A stretch of DNA of 64,000 nucleotides, taken from assembly GCF_900100205.1 (NCBI RefSeq), contig NZ_FNEQ01000006.1, positions 354,738 through 418,737 of the forward strand, in the 5' to 3' direction. A model generated the notes under the pieces. It was given only the letters and a program-made list of their open reading frames with translations, searched no databases and was not told where the DNA came from. The translations under genes were made by a program, and so were the position numbers. Of the stretch, positions 37,650 to 46,896 are shown one piece after another (position 1 is the stretch's first letter; the number at the start of each line of letters is the position of its first letter). The DNA comes from Duganella sp. OV510 (GTDB lineage Bacteria; Pseudomonadota; Gammaproteobacteria; Burkholderiales; Burkholderiaceae_D).

Positions 37650-37661
37650 CGATAAATATCG
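37650..37661. promoter_or_regulatory. Inverted repeat in hydrolase-LysR divergent promoter
   Basis: CGATA and TATCG flank AA, 35 bases before the LysR start and 51 before the hydrolase start. It is a short but perfect dyad placed as a LysR operator would be. Confidence 0.4.
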
Positions 37662-37695
37662 AATAGAATTGCTCACTTGAAATGGAGTGTTTCTA

Positions 37696-38589
37696 ATGGA
37701 CCGTTTATTGAGCATGACGGTGTTTGCCAAGGCGGTAGAGCTCGGCTCATTCTCGGCCGCTGCAGACGCTTTCCGCATGTCGCCGCAGCTGGTGGGCAAG
37801 CATGTGCAGATGTTGGAGCAGCATCTGGGCGTACGCCTGCTGAACCGCACGACGCGTCGGCAGCACTTGACTGAGATCGGCGCCAACTACTATGAAAAGG
37901 TGAAAGTGATCCTGGCGGAAGTCGAGTCTGCCGAGGGGCTCGCAGCGGAGAGCAAAGCCCGGCCCAGCGGCCGCCTGCGCATCAACGCCCCAGTCAGCTT
38001 CGGTATCCATGCGCTGATGCCCCGGCTGACCGACTACATGGCCGCCTATCCGGAGGTGCAGGTTGAGGTCTCACTGGCAAACCGCTATGTCGACGCGCTG
38101 GAGGAGGGGGCCGATGCAGTGTTCCGCGTCGGTGAACTGTCTGACAGCAGCCGCATCGCGCGGCGGCTGGCGCCATACCGTCTGATTCTGTGCGCGGCGC
38201 CGGCCTATTTGAATGCGCACCCGCCGATTAAGTCACCGCCTGACCTGGCCAGTCACGAGTGCCTGGGCTTTGCCTACACCGAACTGCGGACGCACTGGAG
38301 TTTCAATGGGCCCGAAGGTCTGGTCACCGTGCCAGTATCCGGCCGTTTGATGATCGACAGCGGCGAGGCGCTGCTGATGGCCGCCCGCGCCGGCATGGGC
38401 GTGCTGTTGCAGCCCGCCGAGCTGATCGAGCCAGAGCTGGAAGCCGGGCGGCTGGTGCGCGTGCTGCCCAAATACCGGCCGCCAGACCGTCCACTGCATC
38501 TGCTGTATGCGCCGGATCGGCAGATGACACCCAAGTTGCGCAGTTTCATTGAATTTGCCGTCGCTGCCTTCGGCACGCACAAGGCGTAA
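37696..38589 (+). CDS. LysR family transcriptional regulator
   Basis: The 297-residue regulator has the helix-turn-helix GSFSAAADAFRMSPQLVGKHVQMLEQHLGVRLLNRTTRR (about residues 17-55) and the effector domain VEVSLANRYVDALEEGADAVFRVG and RLILCAAPAYLNAHPP. GGAG precedes ATG 37696. It is divergent from the exported hydrolase gene, its likely target. It ends 2 bases from the stop of the next, convergent LysR gene. Confidence 0.87.
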   Translation: MDRLLSMTVFAKAVELGSFSAAADAFRMSPQLVGKHVQMLEQHLGVRLLNRTTRRQHLTEIGANYYEKVKVILAEVESAEGLAAESKARPSGRLRINAPVSFGIHALMPRLTDYMAAYPEVQVEVSLANRYVDALEEGADAVFRVGELSDSSRIARRLAPYRLILCAAPAYLNAHPPIKSPPDLASHECLGFAYTELRTHWSFNGPEGLVTVPVSGRLMIDSGEALLMAARAGMGVLLQPAELIEPELEAGRLVRVLPKYRPPDRPLHLLYAPDRQMTPKLRSFIEFAVAAFGTHKA

Positions 38590-38591
38590 GC

Positions 38592-39482
38592 TTATTGGTC
38601 CAGCGCTGCGGCCAGGAAATCGACGAAGGTCCGCACTTTGGCCGATAAATGCTTGCGGCTGGGATAGACGGCGTAGACGCCGAGTTCGGCCGACTGCCAT
38701 TCCGGCAGCAGTTGTATCAGGCGGCCTGCGGCCAGATCGTCGCCGACAATGAAGTGCGGCTGAAACAGGATGCCGGCGCCGCTGAGTGCGGCCAGCCGAA
38801 TAATGTCGCCGTTATCGGCGCGGATCGGTCCGGCGATCGGAACCACCAGCGGGCCGTCGGGGGTCTCAAAGCGCCAGTCGGCGCCGCTGCCGGTCAGCGT
38901 ATAGCCGAGGCAGGCGTGGCTGCTCAATTCTGTCGGCGCCTGCGGCGCGCCGTGCCGCGCTATATAGGTGGGACTGGCGCAGACAATGCTGCGCACCCCG
39001 CCAATCTTGCGGGCGATCAGGTCTGACTGCGGCATGACGCCGATACGCACCGCCAGATCGAAACCATCCTCAATCAGATCGACCTTGCGGTCGCTGAGTG
39101 AAATATCGAGTTGTACTTTCGGATAGGCTTGGGTGTAATCGCCGATGATGGTAGCTAGCCGGTGCTGTCCGTACGAGAGCGGTATGGTTACCCGCAGCAC
39201 GCCTTGGGGCGTGCGATTCATCTGGCCAGCGACTTGTTCCGCTTCCTCCACATCGGTCATGATCTGGGTGCTGCGTTCGTAAAACTCGCGGCCTGTCTCA
39301 GTCAGGCTCAGGCGCCGCGTGGTGCGGTTCAGCAGGCGCGTTCCCAAGTGTTCCTCAAGCTTCTGTATCTGCTTCGAGACCATGGCGCGGGAAATGTCCA
39401 ACTTGTCGGCGGCAGACGCAAAGCTGCCACCATCCACTACCGCAACGTACATTCGCATCGATGAAAACAGGTCCATGGCCAT
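38592..39482 (-). CDS. LysR family transcriptional regulator
   Basis: The 296-residue regulator has the helix-turn-helix GSFASAADKLDISRAMVSKQIQKLEEHLGTRLLNRTTRR (about residues 19-57) and the effector domain LDISLSDRKVDLIEDGFDLAVRIG and RSIVCASPTYIARHGAP. It is divergent from the extradiol dioxygenase gene at 39583. A perfect dyad CCATTG/CAATGG begins at the first base after its start codon, so it probably controls both itself and that dioxygenase. Confidence 0.87.
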   Translation of the reverse strand: MAMDLFSSMRMYVAVVDGGSFASAADKLDISRAMVSKQIQKLEEHLGTRLLNRTTRRLSLTETGREFYERSTQIMTDVEEAEQVAGQMNRTPQGVLRVTIPLSYGQHRLATIIGDYTQAYPKVQLDISLSDRKVDLIEDGFDLAVRIGVMPQSDLIARKIGGVRSIVCASPTYIARHGAPQAPTELSSHACLGYTLTGSGADWRFETPDGPLVVPIAGPIRADNGDIIRLAALSGAGILFQPHFIVGDDLAAGRLIQLLPEWQSAELGVYAVYPSRKHLSAKVRTFVDFLAAALDQ

Positions 39483-39500
39483 CCATTGTCAATTCAATGG
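39483..39500. promoter_or_regulatory. Inverted repeat at LysR-dioxygenase divergent promoter
   Basis: CCATTG and CAATGG flank TCAATT, giving an 18-base perfect dyad next to the LysR start and 83 bases before the dioxygenase ATG. It is suited to LysR autoregulation. Confidence 0.5.
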
Positions 39501-39582
39501 AAATAGTTTAGTCACTGTGTAGGTATTTATCAACCATTCAAACCGGCCTACCATGGCTGCATCTTATTAATCGAGGTGCACC

Positions 39583-40368
39583 ATGTCTCCGCTGCCTACC
39601 ATCTTTGTTTCTCACGGTTCGCCAATGCTGGCGTTGCAGGACAGTCCCGCACGCCGCTTCCTTCAGCGCCTGGGAGAGAGCTTGCCACGTCCGAGGGCCA
39701 TTGTTGTGTTCTCCGCGCATTGGGAAGCGATGAATGCACCAGCGATTTCTCTGGCCGAGCAACCCGCCACCATTCACGATTTCGGCGGCTTTCCCAAAGC
39801 GTTGTTCGATATCCAGTACCACGCCGCCGGCGCCCCGGAAGTCGCGGAGCAGGCGGCAGCGCTGTTCGCCGCCGCCGGTATTGCCGTCAGCCGCAGCGCG
39901 CAGCGCGGACTGGACCACGGCACTTGGGTACCGCTGAGCCTGATGTATCCGCAGGCCGACGTCCCGGTAATGCAAATATCACTGGTGCGCGGCGCCGGTC
40001 CGGCCGCGCACGAAGTGTTGGGCCGCGCGCTTGCCCAGCTTCGGCACGAAGGCATACTGGTGATTGGGTCCGGCTCGCTGACCCACAACCTGTACGAATT
40101 CCGGGGGCAGGCTGTCGACGCGCCCGCACCGACCTGGGTCAGCGAGTTCGAGGTCTGGATGCGTGAGCGTCTGGAGGAAGGCGATCACGCGGCATTGCTC
40201 GAATACCGCAACCGCGCACCATCCGCCGTGCAGAATCACCCCACGGAAGAGCATCTGCTGCCACTGTTTGTCGCGATGGGTGCTGCGGGTGCCGGCGCCA
40301 AGGCGCAACTGCTCCATACCAGCATTGAACACGGCGTACTGGCGATGGACGCCTACGCCTTTAACTGA
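39583..40368 (+). CDS. Class III extradiol ring-cleavage dioxygenase (YgiD/LigB-like)
   Basis: The 261-residue enzyme resembles 4,5-DOPA dioxygenase (YgiD) and LigB-type non-haem iron dioxygenases. Metal-ligand regions are VSHGSPMLAL (His near residue 11), VFSAHWEA (His near 46) and LDHGTWVPL (His near 111), and GSGSLTHNLYEF is also conserved. It opens catechol-type rings next to the hydroxyls. GAGGTG precedes the ATG. It is followed by an esterase gene 11 bases on and controlled from a divergent LysR promoter. It could act on a catechol distinct from gentisate; the true substrate is unknown. Confidence 0.85.
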   Translation: MSPLPTIFVSHGSPMLALQDSPARRFLQRLGESLPRPRAIVVFSAHWEAMNAPAISLAEQPATIHDFGGFPKALFDIQYHAAGAPEVAEQAAALFAAAGIAVSRSAQRGLDHGTWVPLSLMYPQADVPVMQISLVRGAGPAAHEVLGRALAQLRHEGILVIGSGSLTHNLYEFRGQAVDAPAPTWVSEFEVWMRERLEEGDHAALLEYRNRAPSAVQNHPTEEHLLPLFVAMGAAGAGAKAQLLHTSIEHGVLAMDAYAFN

Positions 40369-40379
40369 AAGGAATGACC

Positions 40380-41060
40380 ATGACGGATAAACTTAACGAA
40401 ACGCTGGTGGAGCCGGTCTCTGGATTGACCTACAGGGTGCGCCCGGGCATTGGTGCGCAGGGCAAGTCACCGTGCCTGATCCTGCTGCATGGCGTGGGCG
40501 CCAACGAGGTTGGCTTTATCGAGCTGGCTAAATCGCTGGACCCGCGCCTGACGGTGGTACTGGCGCGCGGACCGCTGGAATTCGGACCGATGCAGTTTGG
40601 CTGGTTCCAGGTGCACTTTACGCAGAACGGCCCGGCCATCAATCCAGTCCAGGCCGATCAGGCGCGCCAGAAGTTGCTGACCTTTGTCGATCACCTGCCG
40701 GAAGTGCTGGATATCGATCCGTCGCATTTGTGGATGGCCGGCTTTAGTCAGGGCGGCATCATGAGCGCCAGCGTCGGCCTTACTGCCCCTGAAAAACTGA
40801 CCGGCTTTGGCATTTTAAGCGGTCGCATTTTGCCGGAGGTATTGCCGTCGGTGAAGCCTGGCGCTGCACTGAGCAAAATACGTGCGTTTATCAGCCATGG
40901 CGTTCAGGATGACAAGCTGGGTATCCACTTCGCTCACCACGCCAAGCAAGTGCTGACCGGCTTCGACATGCCTTTGGAATACCACGAATATCAGGCCAAC
41001 CACACGTTGAATATGGCTATGGTGGAAGATTTCAAGCAGTGGCTGGCAGGGCAGTTTTAA
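40380..41060 (+). CDS. Carboxylesterase, alpha/beta-hydrolase (phospholipase/carboxylesterase type)
   Basis: The 226-residue enzyme shows the serine-hydrolase pattern of the Abhydrolase_2 family: LILLHGVGANEVGF, the nucleophile elbow MAGFSQGGIMS, and the likely His in EYQANHTLNM. It hydrolyses small esters in the cytoplasm. ATG 40380 is chosen because AAAGGA stands 6 bases upstream; an ATG at 40374 is in frame but too close to that site. It overlaps no neighbour and follows the dioxygenase by 11 bases, so the two are cotranscribed. Confidence 0.82.
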   Translation: MTDKLNETLVEPVSGLTYRVRPGIGAQGKSPCLILLHGVGANEVGFIELAKSLDPRLTVVLARGPLEFGPMQFGWFQVHFTQNGPAINPVQADQARQKLLTFVDHLPEVLDIDPSHLWMAGFSQGGIMSASVGLTAPEKLTGFGILSGRILPEVLPSVKPGAALSKIRAFISHGVQDDKLGIHFAHHAKQVLTGFDMPLEYHEYQANHTLNMAMVEDFKQWLAGQF

Positions 41061-41078
41061 TTCTCCCCTTGCAATCAA

Positions 41079-41090
41079 TTGCCTAGGCAA
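41079..41090. promoter_or_regulatory. MarR-type operator, perfect 12-bp palindrome
   Basis: TTGCCTAGGCAA is a perfect palindrome 31 bases before the marR start. A one-mismatch copy, TTGCCTAAGCAA at 41592-41603, lies just before the efflux operon. Confidence 0.65.
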
Positions 41091-41120
41091 GTATTATTCG
41101 TCTTATTCTAAGAGGCGGGT

Positions 41121-41573
41121 ATGCAGCGAGACGAAACCGGAATTGACTATTTGGTAAGTGGCGGCTTGGGACATATGATTAACTCAGTGCGTAACGCCAT
41201 CTTTAACGCACTTGAAACCGAATTGGCACCGCTGGAACTCACTTCGGCCCAGTTCGTTGTCGTAATCGCCGCGATGCGTGGCCGCGCCCATACCATCAGC
41301 GAGTTCTGTGACTTTGTGGGCGTCGATGCAGGCGCAATGACACGCTTGCTTGATCGCCTGGAGGCAAAGGGCATCCTCCGCCGCGTGCGCGACGGTGCTG
41401 ATCGTCGCCAGGTGCAGGTAAAGTTGACGGAAAAAGGGCAGCAATTATCGCCGCAGATCATGCCGGCGATCGCCAAGGTCTACGCGCAATTTTTAGCAGA
41501 TTTTTCGCCTGATGAAGCACTGCTATTGCAATCGTTGCTGCAGCGCTTGTTGGACAACGGCCCGGCCGCTTGA
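41121..41573 (+). CDS. MarR family transcriptional regulator
   Basis: The 150-residue protein has the MarR winged helix: TISEFCDFVGVDAGAMTRLLDRLEAKGILRRVRDGADRRQVQVKLTEKGQ at about residues 56-105. MarR-type repressors often release DNA when salicylate or other phenolics bind. It lies 42 bases upstream of a tripartite efflux operon, and matching palindromes precede both. It therefore probably represses itself and the pump, and it may sense the aromatic compounds degraded by neighbouring clusters. Confidence 0.87.
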   Translation: MQRDETGIDYLVSGGLGHMINSVRNAIFNALETELAPLELTSAQFVVVIAAMRGRAHTISEFCDFVGVDAGAMTRLLDRLEAKGILRRVRDGADRRQVQVKLTEKGQQLSPQIMPAIAKVYAQFLADFSPDEALLLQSLLQRLLDNGPAA

Positions 41574-41591
41574 TTTTTTTTGACTAAATAC

Positions 41592-41603
41592 TTGCCTAAG
41601 CAA
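41592..41603. promoter_or_regulatory. MarR-type operator copy before efflux operon
   Basis: TTGCCTAAGCAA differs by one base from the palindrome before marR, and CTTGC/GCAAG arms extend it. It lies 12 bases before the outer-membrane factor ATG and overlaps the leader ahead of GGAG. Confidence 0.55.
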
Positions 41604-41615
41604 GGAGTGGTTAAT

Positions 41616-43040
41616 ATGAAACTTTTATATAAATCCAGTGTTTCGCTCGGCGTGCTGTTATTGATGGCCGGCTGTGCGGCGCCGGATCTCGGTCCGTTAG
41701 CCAAACTACACGGGGCGAATGAACTCGCCGCGCAGGCGAGCATTGGCAAGCCGACGCTGTCGGCCGCCGCCTGGCCTACAGAAAAATGGTGGGACCGCTA
41801 CGGCGATGCCCAATTGAATACCTTGATGGACGAAGCGCTCAAGCTGAGTCCGTCTCTGAAAATGGCGCAGGCGCGGGTGCGTCAGGCGGAAGCCATCGCG
41901 GGCAGGGCGGAAGCGGCCAGCGCGCCACAGTTAAGCCTCGCGGATAAGAACAATCGTCAGCTGTTCAGCGGACATGGTACGACGCCGCCTCCTGTCGCGG
42001 GACAGTGGAAGTGGGTGAATGAAGCGACCCTGAACGGCTCATATGAATTTGACTTCTGGGGCAAAAACCAGTCAGCGATTGAAGCGGCGGTCGGCATTAC
42101 CCATGCCGTGGAGGTGGACGCCTATACAGCGCGCCTGGTGCTGATCACTAATATTCTGCGCAGCTACGTACGGCTGCAGCAGGCTTACCAGCAGCTCGAT
42201 ATCGCCGCCGCGACCCTGGCCCAGCGCCAGCGCATTCTGGAGCTGACACAGCAGCGCGTGCGCGCTCGGATCGACTCCGCTGTCGATCTGAAGCAGGCCG
42301 AATCGTTGGTGCCCGCCGCCAAGGTGCAAATTGCGCAGATCAATGAAGCCATCGCGCTGAGCCGAGCCGAGCTGGGAGCGCTGACGGGGCAAGGGCCTGA
42401 TCGCGGGTTGGCGCTGGCGCGTCCGAACATGCGCGAAGCGCGTACCACCTTGTTGCCCAGCGATGTGCCGGCGGAACTGATCGGGCGCCGTCCCGACATC
42501 GTCGCGCAGCGCTGGCGGGTGGAAGCGGCCGGGCAGGAAATCACCAACGCCAAGGCGCAGTTCTATCCCAACATCAGTCTGACCGCATTCATCGGCATGC
42601 AGAGTCTTGGCTTCCCGAATTTCAACGATGCCGCCAGCCGCATCACCGGCATCGGCCCGGCGCTCAGCCTGCCGATCTTCGATGGCGGCCGGCTGAAGAG
42701 CAACTTGGCCGGGCGCAATGCCGAGTACGACTACGCGGTAGAACAATACAACGCCACAGTGATTGACGCCGTGCGTGACGTGGTCAGTCAGCTATTGTCG
42801 TTGCGTGGGATCGAGGAACAGCGCTCCTTGCAGCGGGAGGCCGTCGCTACGGCGGATGACGCCTATCAACTGGCGTCACAGCGCTACCGCAGCGGTGTCG
42901 GTAACTACCTGCAAGTGCTGTCTGCGGAACTGCAAAAGCTGGCCAGTGAACGGTTGCAGTCCGACCTCGACATGCGCGCCATCGAGCTTGACATCGCGCT
43001 GGCGCGCGCGCTCGGCGGCGGCTTTGCTCCGCAAGGCTGA
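41616..43040 (+). CDS. Outer-membrane efflux lipoprotein, NodT family
   Basis: The 474-residue protein has a lipoprotein signal (LLLMAGC, Cys20) and the repeated TolC-like structure of NodT outer-membrane factors: KWWDRYGDAQLNTLMDEALKLSPSLKMAQARVRQAEA and LIGRRPDIVAQRWRVEAAGQEITNAKAQFYPNISL. It forms the outer-membrane exit duct of a tripartite pump with the following HlyD-like and EmrB-like genes. GGAG precedes ATG 41616. The MarR-type operator just upstream is its likely control site. Confidence 0.88.
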   Translation: MKLLYKSSVSLGVLLLMAGCAAPDLGPLAKLHGANELAAQASIGKPTLSAAAWPTEKWWDRYGDAQLNTLMDEALKLSPSLKMAQARVRQAEAIAGRAEAASAPQLSLADKNNRQLFSGHGTTPPPVAGQWKWVNEATLNGSYEFDFWGKNQSAIEAAVGITHAVEVDAYTARLVLITNILRSYVRLQQAYQQLDIAAATLAQRQRILELTQQRVRARIDSAVDLKQAESLVPAAKVQIAQINEAIALSRAELGALTGQGPDRGLALARPNMREARTTLLPSDVPAELIGRRPDIVAQRWRVEAAGQEITNAKAQFYPNISLTAFIGMQSLGFPNFNDAASRITGIGPALSLPIFDGGRLKSNLAGRNAEYDYAVEQYNATVIDAVRDVVSQLLSLRGIEEQRSLQREAVATADDAYQLASQRYRSGVGNYLQVLSAELQKLASERLQSDLDMRAIELDIALARALGGGFAPQG

Positions 43041-43070
43041 ACCTGGAATAACTTTGAGAGAGATTTTTGA

Positions 43071-44273
43071 ATGACTGCACACCCTGCTCAAGCCGCTGCT
43101 GCACCGGACCATACGCCCGGCGAGAAGCGTCGCCGCACCTTGCTGACCGCCGCCCTGATCGGCGCCCTGATCGCCGGCGGTGGATACGCCTTATATTGGT
43201 CGCGCGCGACCGCACAGGAAGAGACCACCGAGGATGCCTACGTTGAAGGCAATATCGTTCAGGTGACCTCCCAGGTGCCGGGAACCGTGATTGCCATTGG
43301 CGCCGACAATACCGACCGCGTGACCGCAGGCCAGTCCTTGGTCAAGCTGAATCCTCTCGATGCACAACTGGCGCTGGAGCGTAGCGAGGCCGCGTTGGGC
43401 AAGACGGTCCGCCAGGTCCGCAGCCAATTCGCGGTGGCGTCGCAGATGCGTGCCAATGTCGAACTGCGCCGTGCCGAGTTGAGAAGGGTTCAGGCCGACA
43501 TGGACCGCCGCAGTGAACTGGTGCATTCTGGCGCGGTGTCCGGCGAGGATCTGGAACACGCCAGCGAATCGGTTCGCACCGCGTCGGCCGCGCTGAAGTC
43601 GGCGGAGCAGCAATACGAGGCCAGTCAAGCCTATGTCGACGGTACGACCGTGACGACGCATCCGGATGTGCTGAGTGCCGCAGCCCAGGTCAAGGATGCC
43701 TACATCGCCGCCGCCCGCGCTGTCGTGCCTGCGCCGGTGGCAGGGATTGTGGCGCGTCGCAACGTGCAGGTGGGCCAGCGGGTGGCGGCCGGAAGTTCGA
43801 TGATGTCGATTATTCCGCTGGAAAGCCTGTGGGTGACGGCCAACTTCAAAGAGTCACAACTGCGCCATATTCACGCCGGACAGGCGGTGGTGCTCACTGC
43901 CGACGCCTATGGCCGCGAAGTCAAATACCAGGGGAGAGTTATCGGCCAGGAGGCCGGCACCGGCAGCGCCTTCTCGCTAATGCCAGCGCAAAATGCGACC
44001 GGCAACTGGATCAAGGTGGTGCAACGTCTGCCGGTGCGGATCGCTCTCGATCCGCGTCAGGTCGCCGCCAATCCCTTGCAGCTGGGCTTGTCAATGCGCG
44101 TGAGCGTCGACACCAGCCAGCGCGATGGGGTGCGGTTCGCCGCCGGCGGAAACGCTGCACATGCCTATGAAACCGACGTCTTCGCCCAGGAGGGCAAGGA
44201 GGCGGCAGCATTAGTCACCCGCATTATCGCCACCAATATGGCGGCGGGCGGTCCTGCAATCGCCGCCAACTAG
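43071..44273 (+). CDS. EmrA/HlyD-type membrane-fusion protein
   Basis: The 400-residue adaptor has an N-terminal cytoplasmic stretch and one membrane helix (LLTAALIGALIAGGGYALYW, about residues 24-43). The hairpin and lipoyl-like domains read EDAYVEGNIVQVTSQVPGTVIAIGADNTDRVTAGQSLVKLNP and VPAPVAGIVARRNVQVGQRV. A barrel with LWVTANFKESQLRHI follows. It bridges the inner-membrane EmrB-like pump and the outer-membrane factor. It follows the outer-membrane gene by 30 bases. Family and order match EmrAB-type multidrug and organic-acid export. Confidence 0.9.
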   Translation: MTAHPAQAAAAPDHTPGEKRRRTLLTAALIGALIAGGGYALYWSRATAQEETTEDAYVEGNIVQVTSQVPGTVIAIGADNTDRVTAGQSLVKLNPLDAQLALERSEAALGKTVRQVRSQFAVASQMRANVELRRAELRRVQADMDRRSELVHSGAVSGEDLEHASESVRTASAALKSAEQQYEASQAYVDGTTVTTHPDVLSAAAQVKDAYIAAARAVVPAPVAGIVARRNVQVGQRVAAGSSMMSIIPLESLWVTANFKESQLRHIHAGQAVVLTADAYGREVKYQGRVIGQEAGTGSAFSLMPAQNATGNWIKVVQRLPVRIALDPRQVAANPLQLGLSMRVSVDTSQRDGVRFAAGGNAAHAYETDVFAQEGKEAAALVTRIIATNMAAGGPAIAAN

Positions 44274-44280
44274 GAGCACG

Positions 44281-45810
44281 ATGATGCAGAACATGCCGCG
44301 CTATCCGCAAATACTGCTGTTCACGATCTTTACGCTCACCTCGATCGAATATTTGCAGAGCGGGATGATCGCCTTTGGCGCCGGTCCGATCATGGGGGAG
44401 ATCGGCGCGGCGCCTGAGGAATTCAGTCTGATCAGCGCCACCTATGCCTGCGTCGCCATCGCGGCGATCGCGAAGCAGCGCTGGTTCGCCGAGCGCCTCG
44501 GATGGCGCCGCTTTGTGATGCTGTCGCTGGCATTCTTCATGCTCGGGGCGGCGCTGTGCGCGGTATCGACTACCTATCTGGAATTCATGGCCGGGCGCGT
44601 GTGCATGGCGATGGGTGGCGGCACCTTGATGACATCGGCGCGGGTGTTGGTGAATTTGTTCCCGCCCAGTCCGAAGCGGTTCACCGGGATACGCTACTTC
44701 GCCACGGCGCTGGCGGTGGGCAGCTCCAGCGCGCCGTGGCTGTCGTCAGTGGCCATTTCGCACGATAGCTGGCGCTGGATTTTTGGCATTCTGATTATTC
44801 TTGGCGCGGTCGCCAGTGTGCTGGCGCTGGTCTGCCTGCCAGTGGAAACGCCGGCGCGCGAACTGCACACCGAATCGCATCCGGTGCTGCTGATGGTGCT
44901 GATCGCCGGTACTTTCGTAGTGCTCTACGCATTGCAGCGATCCTATTACGATTTCTACGGTGACTTCGCGATGCTGGCATCCGCTGGCGTACTGGGATTG
45001 ATGGCGCTGGCGTATTTTGTCCACGCCATGCACGCGCACAAGCGGACCCTGCTCAATATCGGCAGCTTGCACAATACCCGTTACTGGAGCGGCGTGGCGC
45101 TGTTCACTGCTTGCTACACATTGATGGCGGCGACCAACTACATGCTGCCGGCGTTGCTGCAACGCGGTCTCGGGTTCCCGTGGGAAGTGATCGGCCAGGT
45201 GCAGGCAACCGGACTGGCCACCACCGTGCTGACCTGGGCGGTGATGGCGGTCATCTTGCCAAAGAAACCCGCAGCGAAAAAATATTATCTGATCGGCTTT
45301 ACGGCACTGGCGATCTTCGGCTGGCGCATCGCCAACTTCAGTCCCAGCGCCAATTTGTGGACCGACTTCGTACCGGCGCTGGCAGCGTACGGCGTATTCG
45401 TGATGCTGGTGCTGGCCACGACCGCAATGCATACGTTCCGCGAAGTGCAACATCATGAAACCGTCTTTTCCCACGCGCAGCAGGTGAAAAACATGTTGGC
45501 GCAGTTTGGCGGCAGCCTCGGGATTTCGCTGGCGACGCTGTTGCTGCAAACCCGAACGGCGATGCATTCTTCAGTGATGAATAGCCACTTCGTTGCCGGC
45601 GACCCATTCTACGAAAAGTCGCTGCGGCAGATGAGCGAAGCCTACGCCCAGACTGGCGCCGCGCAGTCGGCGGCATTGGCGTCCGCCGGACTGGCGCAAT
45701 CGCTGACGCAGCAGGTCACGCTGCTCGCGACACTGGATCATTTCTGGATCGTTGCAGGTATCGGCGTGGTCGGCGCAGTGGTGATGGTGCTGCAGCGCGC
45801 GTTGAAGTAA
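44281..45810 (+). CDS. EmrB-type MFS efflux pump
   Basis: The 509-residue membrane protein of the DHA2 family has about 14 hydrophobic segments; the first lies near residues 30-50 and the last at VGAVVMVLQRALK. It shows SATYACVAIAAIAKQRWFAERLGWRRFVMLSLAFFMLG and FMAGRVCMAMGGGTLM. It exports drugs or phenolic acids by proton antiport with the EmrA-like adaptor. It starts 7 bases after emrA. The motif A region is less canonical than in EmrB, so export specificity may differ. Its stop abuts the convergent LysR stop with no gap. Confidence 0.85.
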   Translation: MMQNMPRYPQILLFTIFTLTSIEYLQSGMIAFGAGPIMGEIGAAPEEFSLISATYACVAIAAIAKQRWFAERLGWRRFVMLSLAFFMLGAALCAVSTTYLEFMAGRVCMAMGGGTLMTSARVLVNLFPPSPKRFTGIRYFATALAVGSSSAPWLSSVAISHDSWRWIFGILIILGAVASVLALVCLPVETPARELHTESHPVLLMVLIAGTFVVLYALQRSYYDFYGDFAMLASAGVLGLMALAYFVHAMHAHKRTLLNIGSLHNTRYWSGVALFTACYTLMAATNYMLPALLQRGLGFPWEVIGQVQATGLATTVLTWAVMAVILPKKPAAKKYYLIGFTALAIFGWRIANFSPSANLWTDFVPALAAYGVFVMLVLATTAMHTFREVQHHETVFSHAQQVKNMLAQFGGSLGISLATLLLQTRTAMHSSVMNSHFVAGDPFYEKSLRQMSEAYAQTGAAQSAALASAGLAQSLTQQVTLLATLDHFWIVAGIGVVGAVVMVLQRALK

Positions 45811-46746
45811 TCAGTTCAGGCGCAGCATGCCGCTCTGCAGTTCGCTCGGTACGGGATGGCCCCGGTCATACAGGAATTGCGCCAGCACGAAGTACAGTGT
45901 CCGCAGCTCGGCAGAGGTGTCGGTCTGGCGGTGGCATAGGACGATGGGACAGGTCACCGGCTCCGCCAGCGGCCGGTACGCCACGCCTGCCGCGGCAACC
46001 ATTCGCGCTGCCGCCGGCACGATGGACACTCCGCAACCGGCGGCGATCATGATCAGCGCTGTGTCATATTGGTCTACCTCCAGCATATTGGACAAGGTGA
46101 TGCCGCGCTCCTGGAGCTGCTCCAATACATGGTCGGCGAGGCTGGGGCGGGGCTTGCTAGTGTAGACGAGGAAAGGCTCGTCTTTCAAGGCGTCGAGCGG
46201 CAGTCCTTCTTCCAGCAGCGCCAGCGGATGATCGAAGGGCAGGGCGGCGATCATCGGCTCGTGGCGTAAAACAATGCGTTGTATGCCGTCGGTCGGTATT
46301 TCCACGCGGCTGATGCCGGCGTCGATGCGTCCTTCGCGCAAAGCGACAGCCTGTTCCGCGCTATTCATTTCCAGCATGCGGATGTCGATGCGCGGCAGCG
46401 CCTGGCGAAATTGCCGGATGATCGCCGACAGGTTGCCGTGAAAATTCGCCGGCACTACGCCAAAGGTAAAGGTCGCGCGCTCGTTATTCACGATGCGCCG
46501 CATGCTGGCCATCATCGCATCGGCCTGCTGCAGTATCTGCACCGCCTGTTCGTAGAACACCCTTCCCGCCGCCGTCAACGCCAGCGGCCGCTGCTCTCGG
46601 TTCAGCAATGCTGTACCAACCTCGGCTTCCAGCTCCTGAATCCGCTGGCTCAAGGGAGGCTGCGCCATATGCAGCGCCTCGGCCGCAGCCGTAAAGCTGC
46701 CGAGGCGGGCGACAGTCGCAAAGTAACGTAATCGTTTGAGGTCCAT
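45811..46746 (-). CDS. LysR family regulator, BenM/CatM-like
   Basis: The 311-residue regulator starts MDLKRLRYFATVARLGSFTAAAEALHMAQPPLSQRIQELEAEVG, the helix-turn-helix form seen in aromatic-catabolism LysR proteins of the BenM/CatM/ClcR group. The effector domain shows ALREGRIDAGISRVEI and AAGCGVSIVPAAAR. It is divergent from the aryl-alcohol dehydrogenase gene across 150 bases that include a TATACT -10, so it, the second AraC protein, or both control that operon. The effector is probably an aromatic compound. Confidence 0.88.
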   Translation of the reverse strand: MDLKRLRYFATVARLGSFTAAAEALHMAQPPLSQRIQELEAEVGTALLNREQRPLALTAAGRVFYEQAVQILQQADAMMASMRRIVNNERATFTFGVVPANFHGNLSAIIRQFRQALPRIDIRMLEMNSAEQAVALREGRIDAGISRVEIPTDGIQRIVLRHEPMIAALPFDHPLALLEEGLPLDALKDEPFLVYTSKPRPSLADHVLEQLQERGITLSNMLEVDQYDTALIMIAAGCGVSIVPAAARMVAAAGVAYRPLAEPVTCPIVLCHRQTDTSAELRTLYFVLAQFLYDRGHPVPSELQSGMLRLN

Positions 46747-46896
46747 ATCGCATTATAGATAATTATTTGGTTCCGGAACGGTGGTGTAGTGATGAATATA
46801 TCAAAGCGATATAACGTTAATCAAAACGGTATTTTTCAGACCACGATTCCGTCCCTATACTCCCGAAGTGACATTGATCAAACAGAGGAGATTTAC

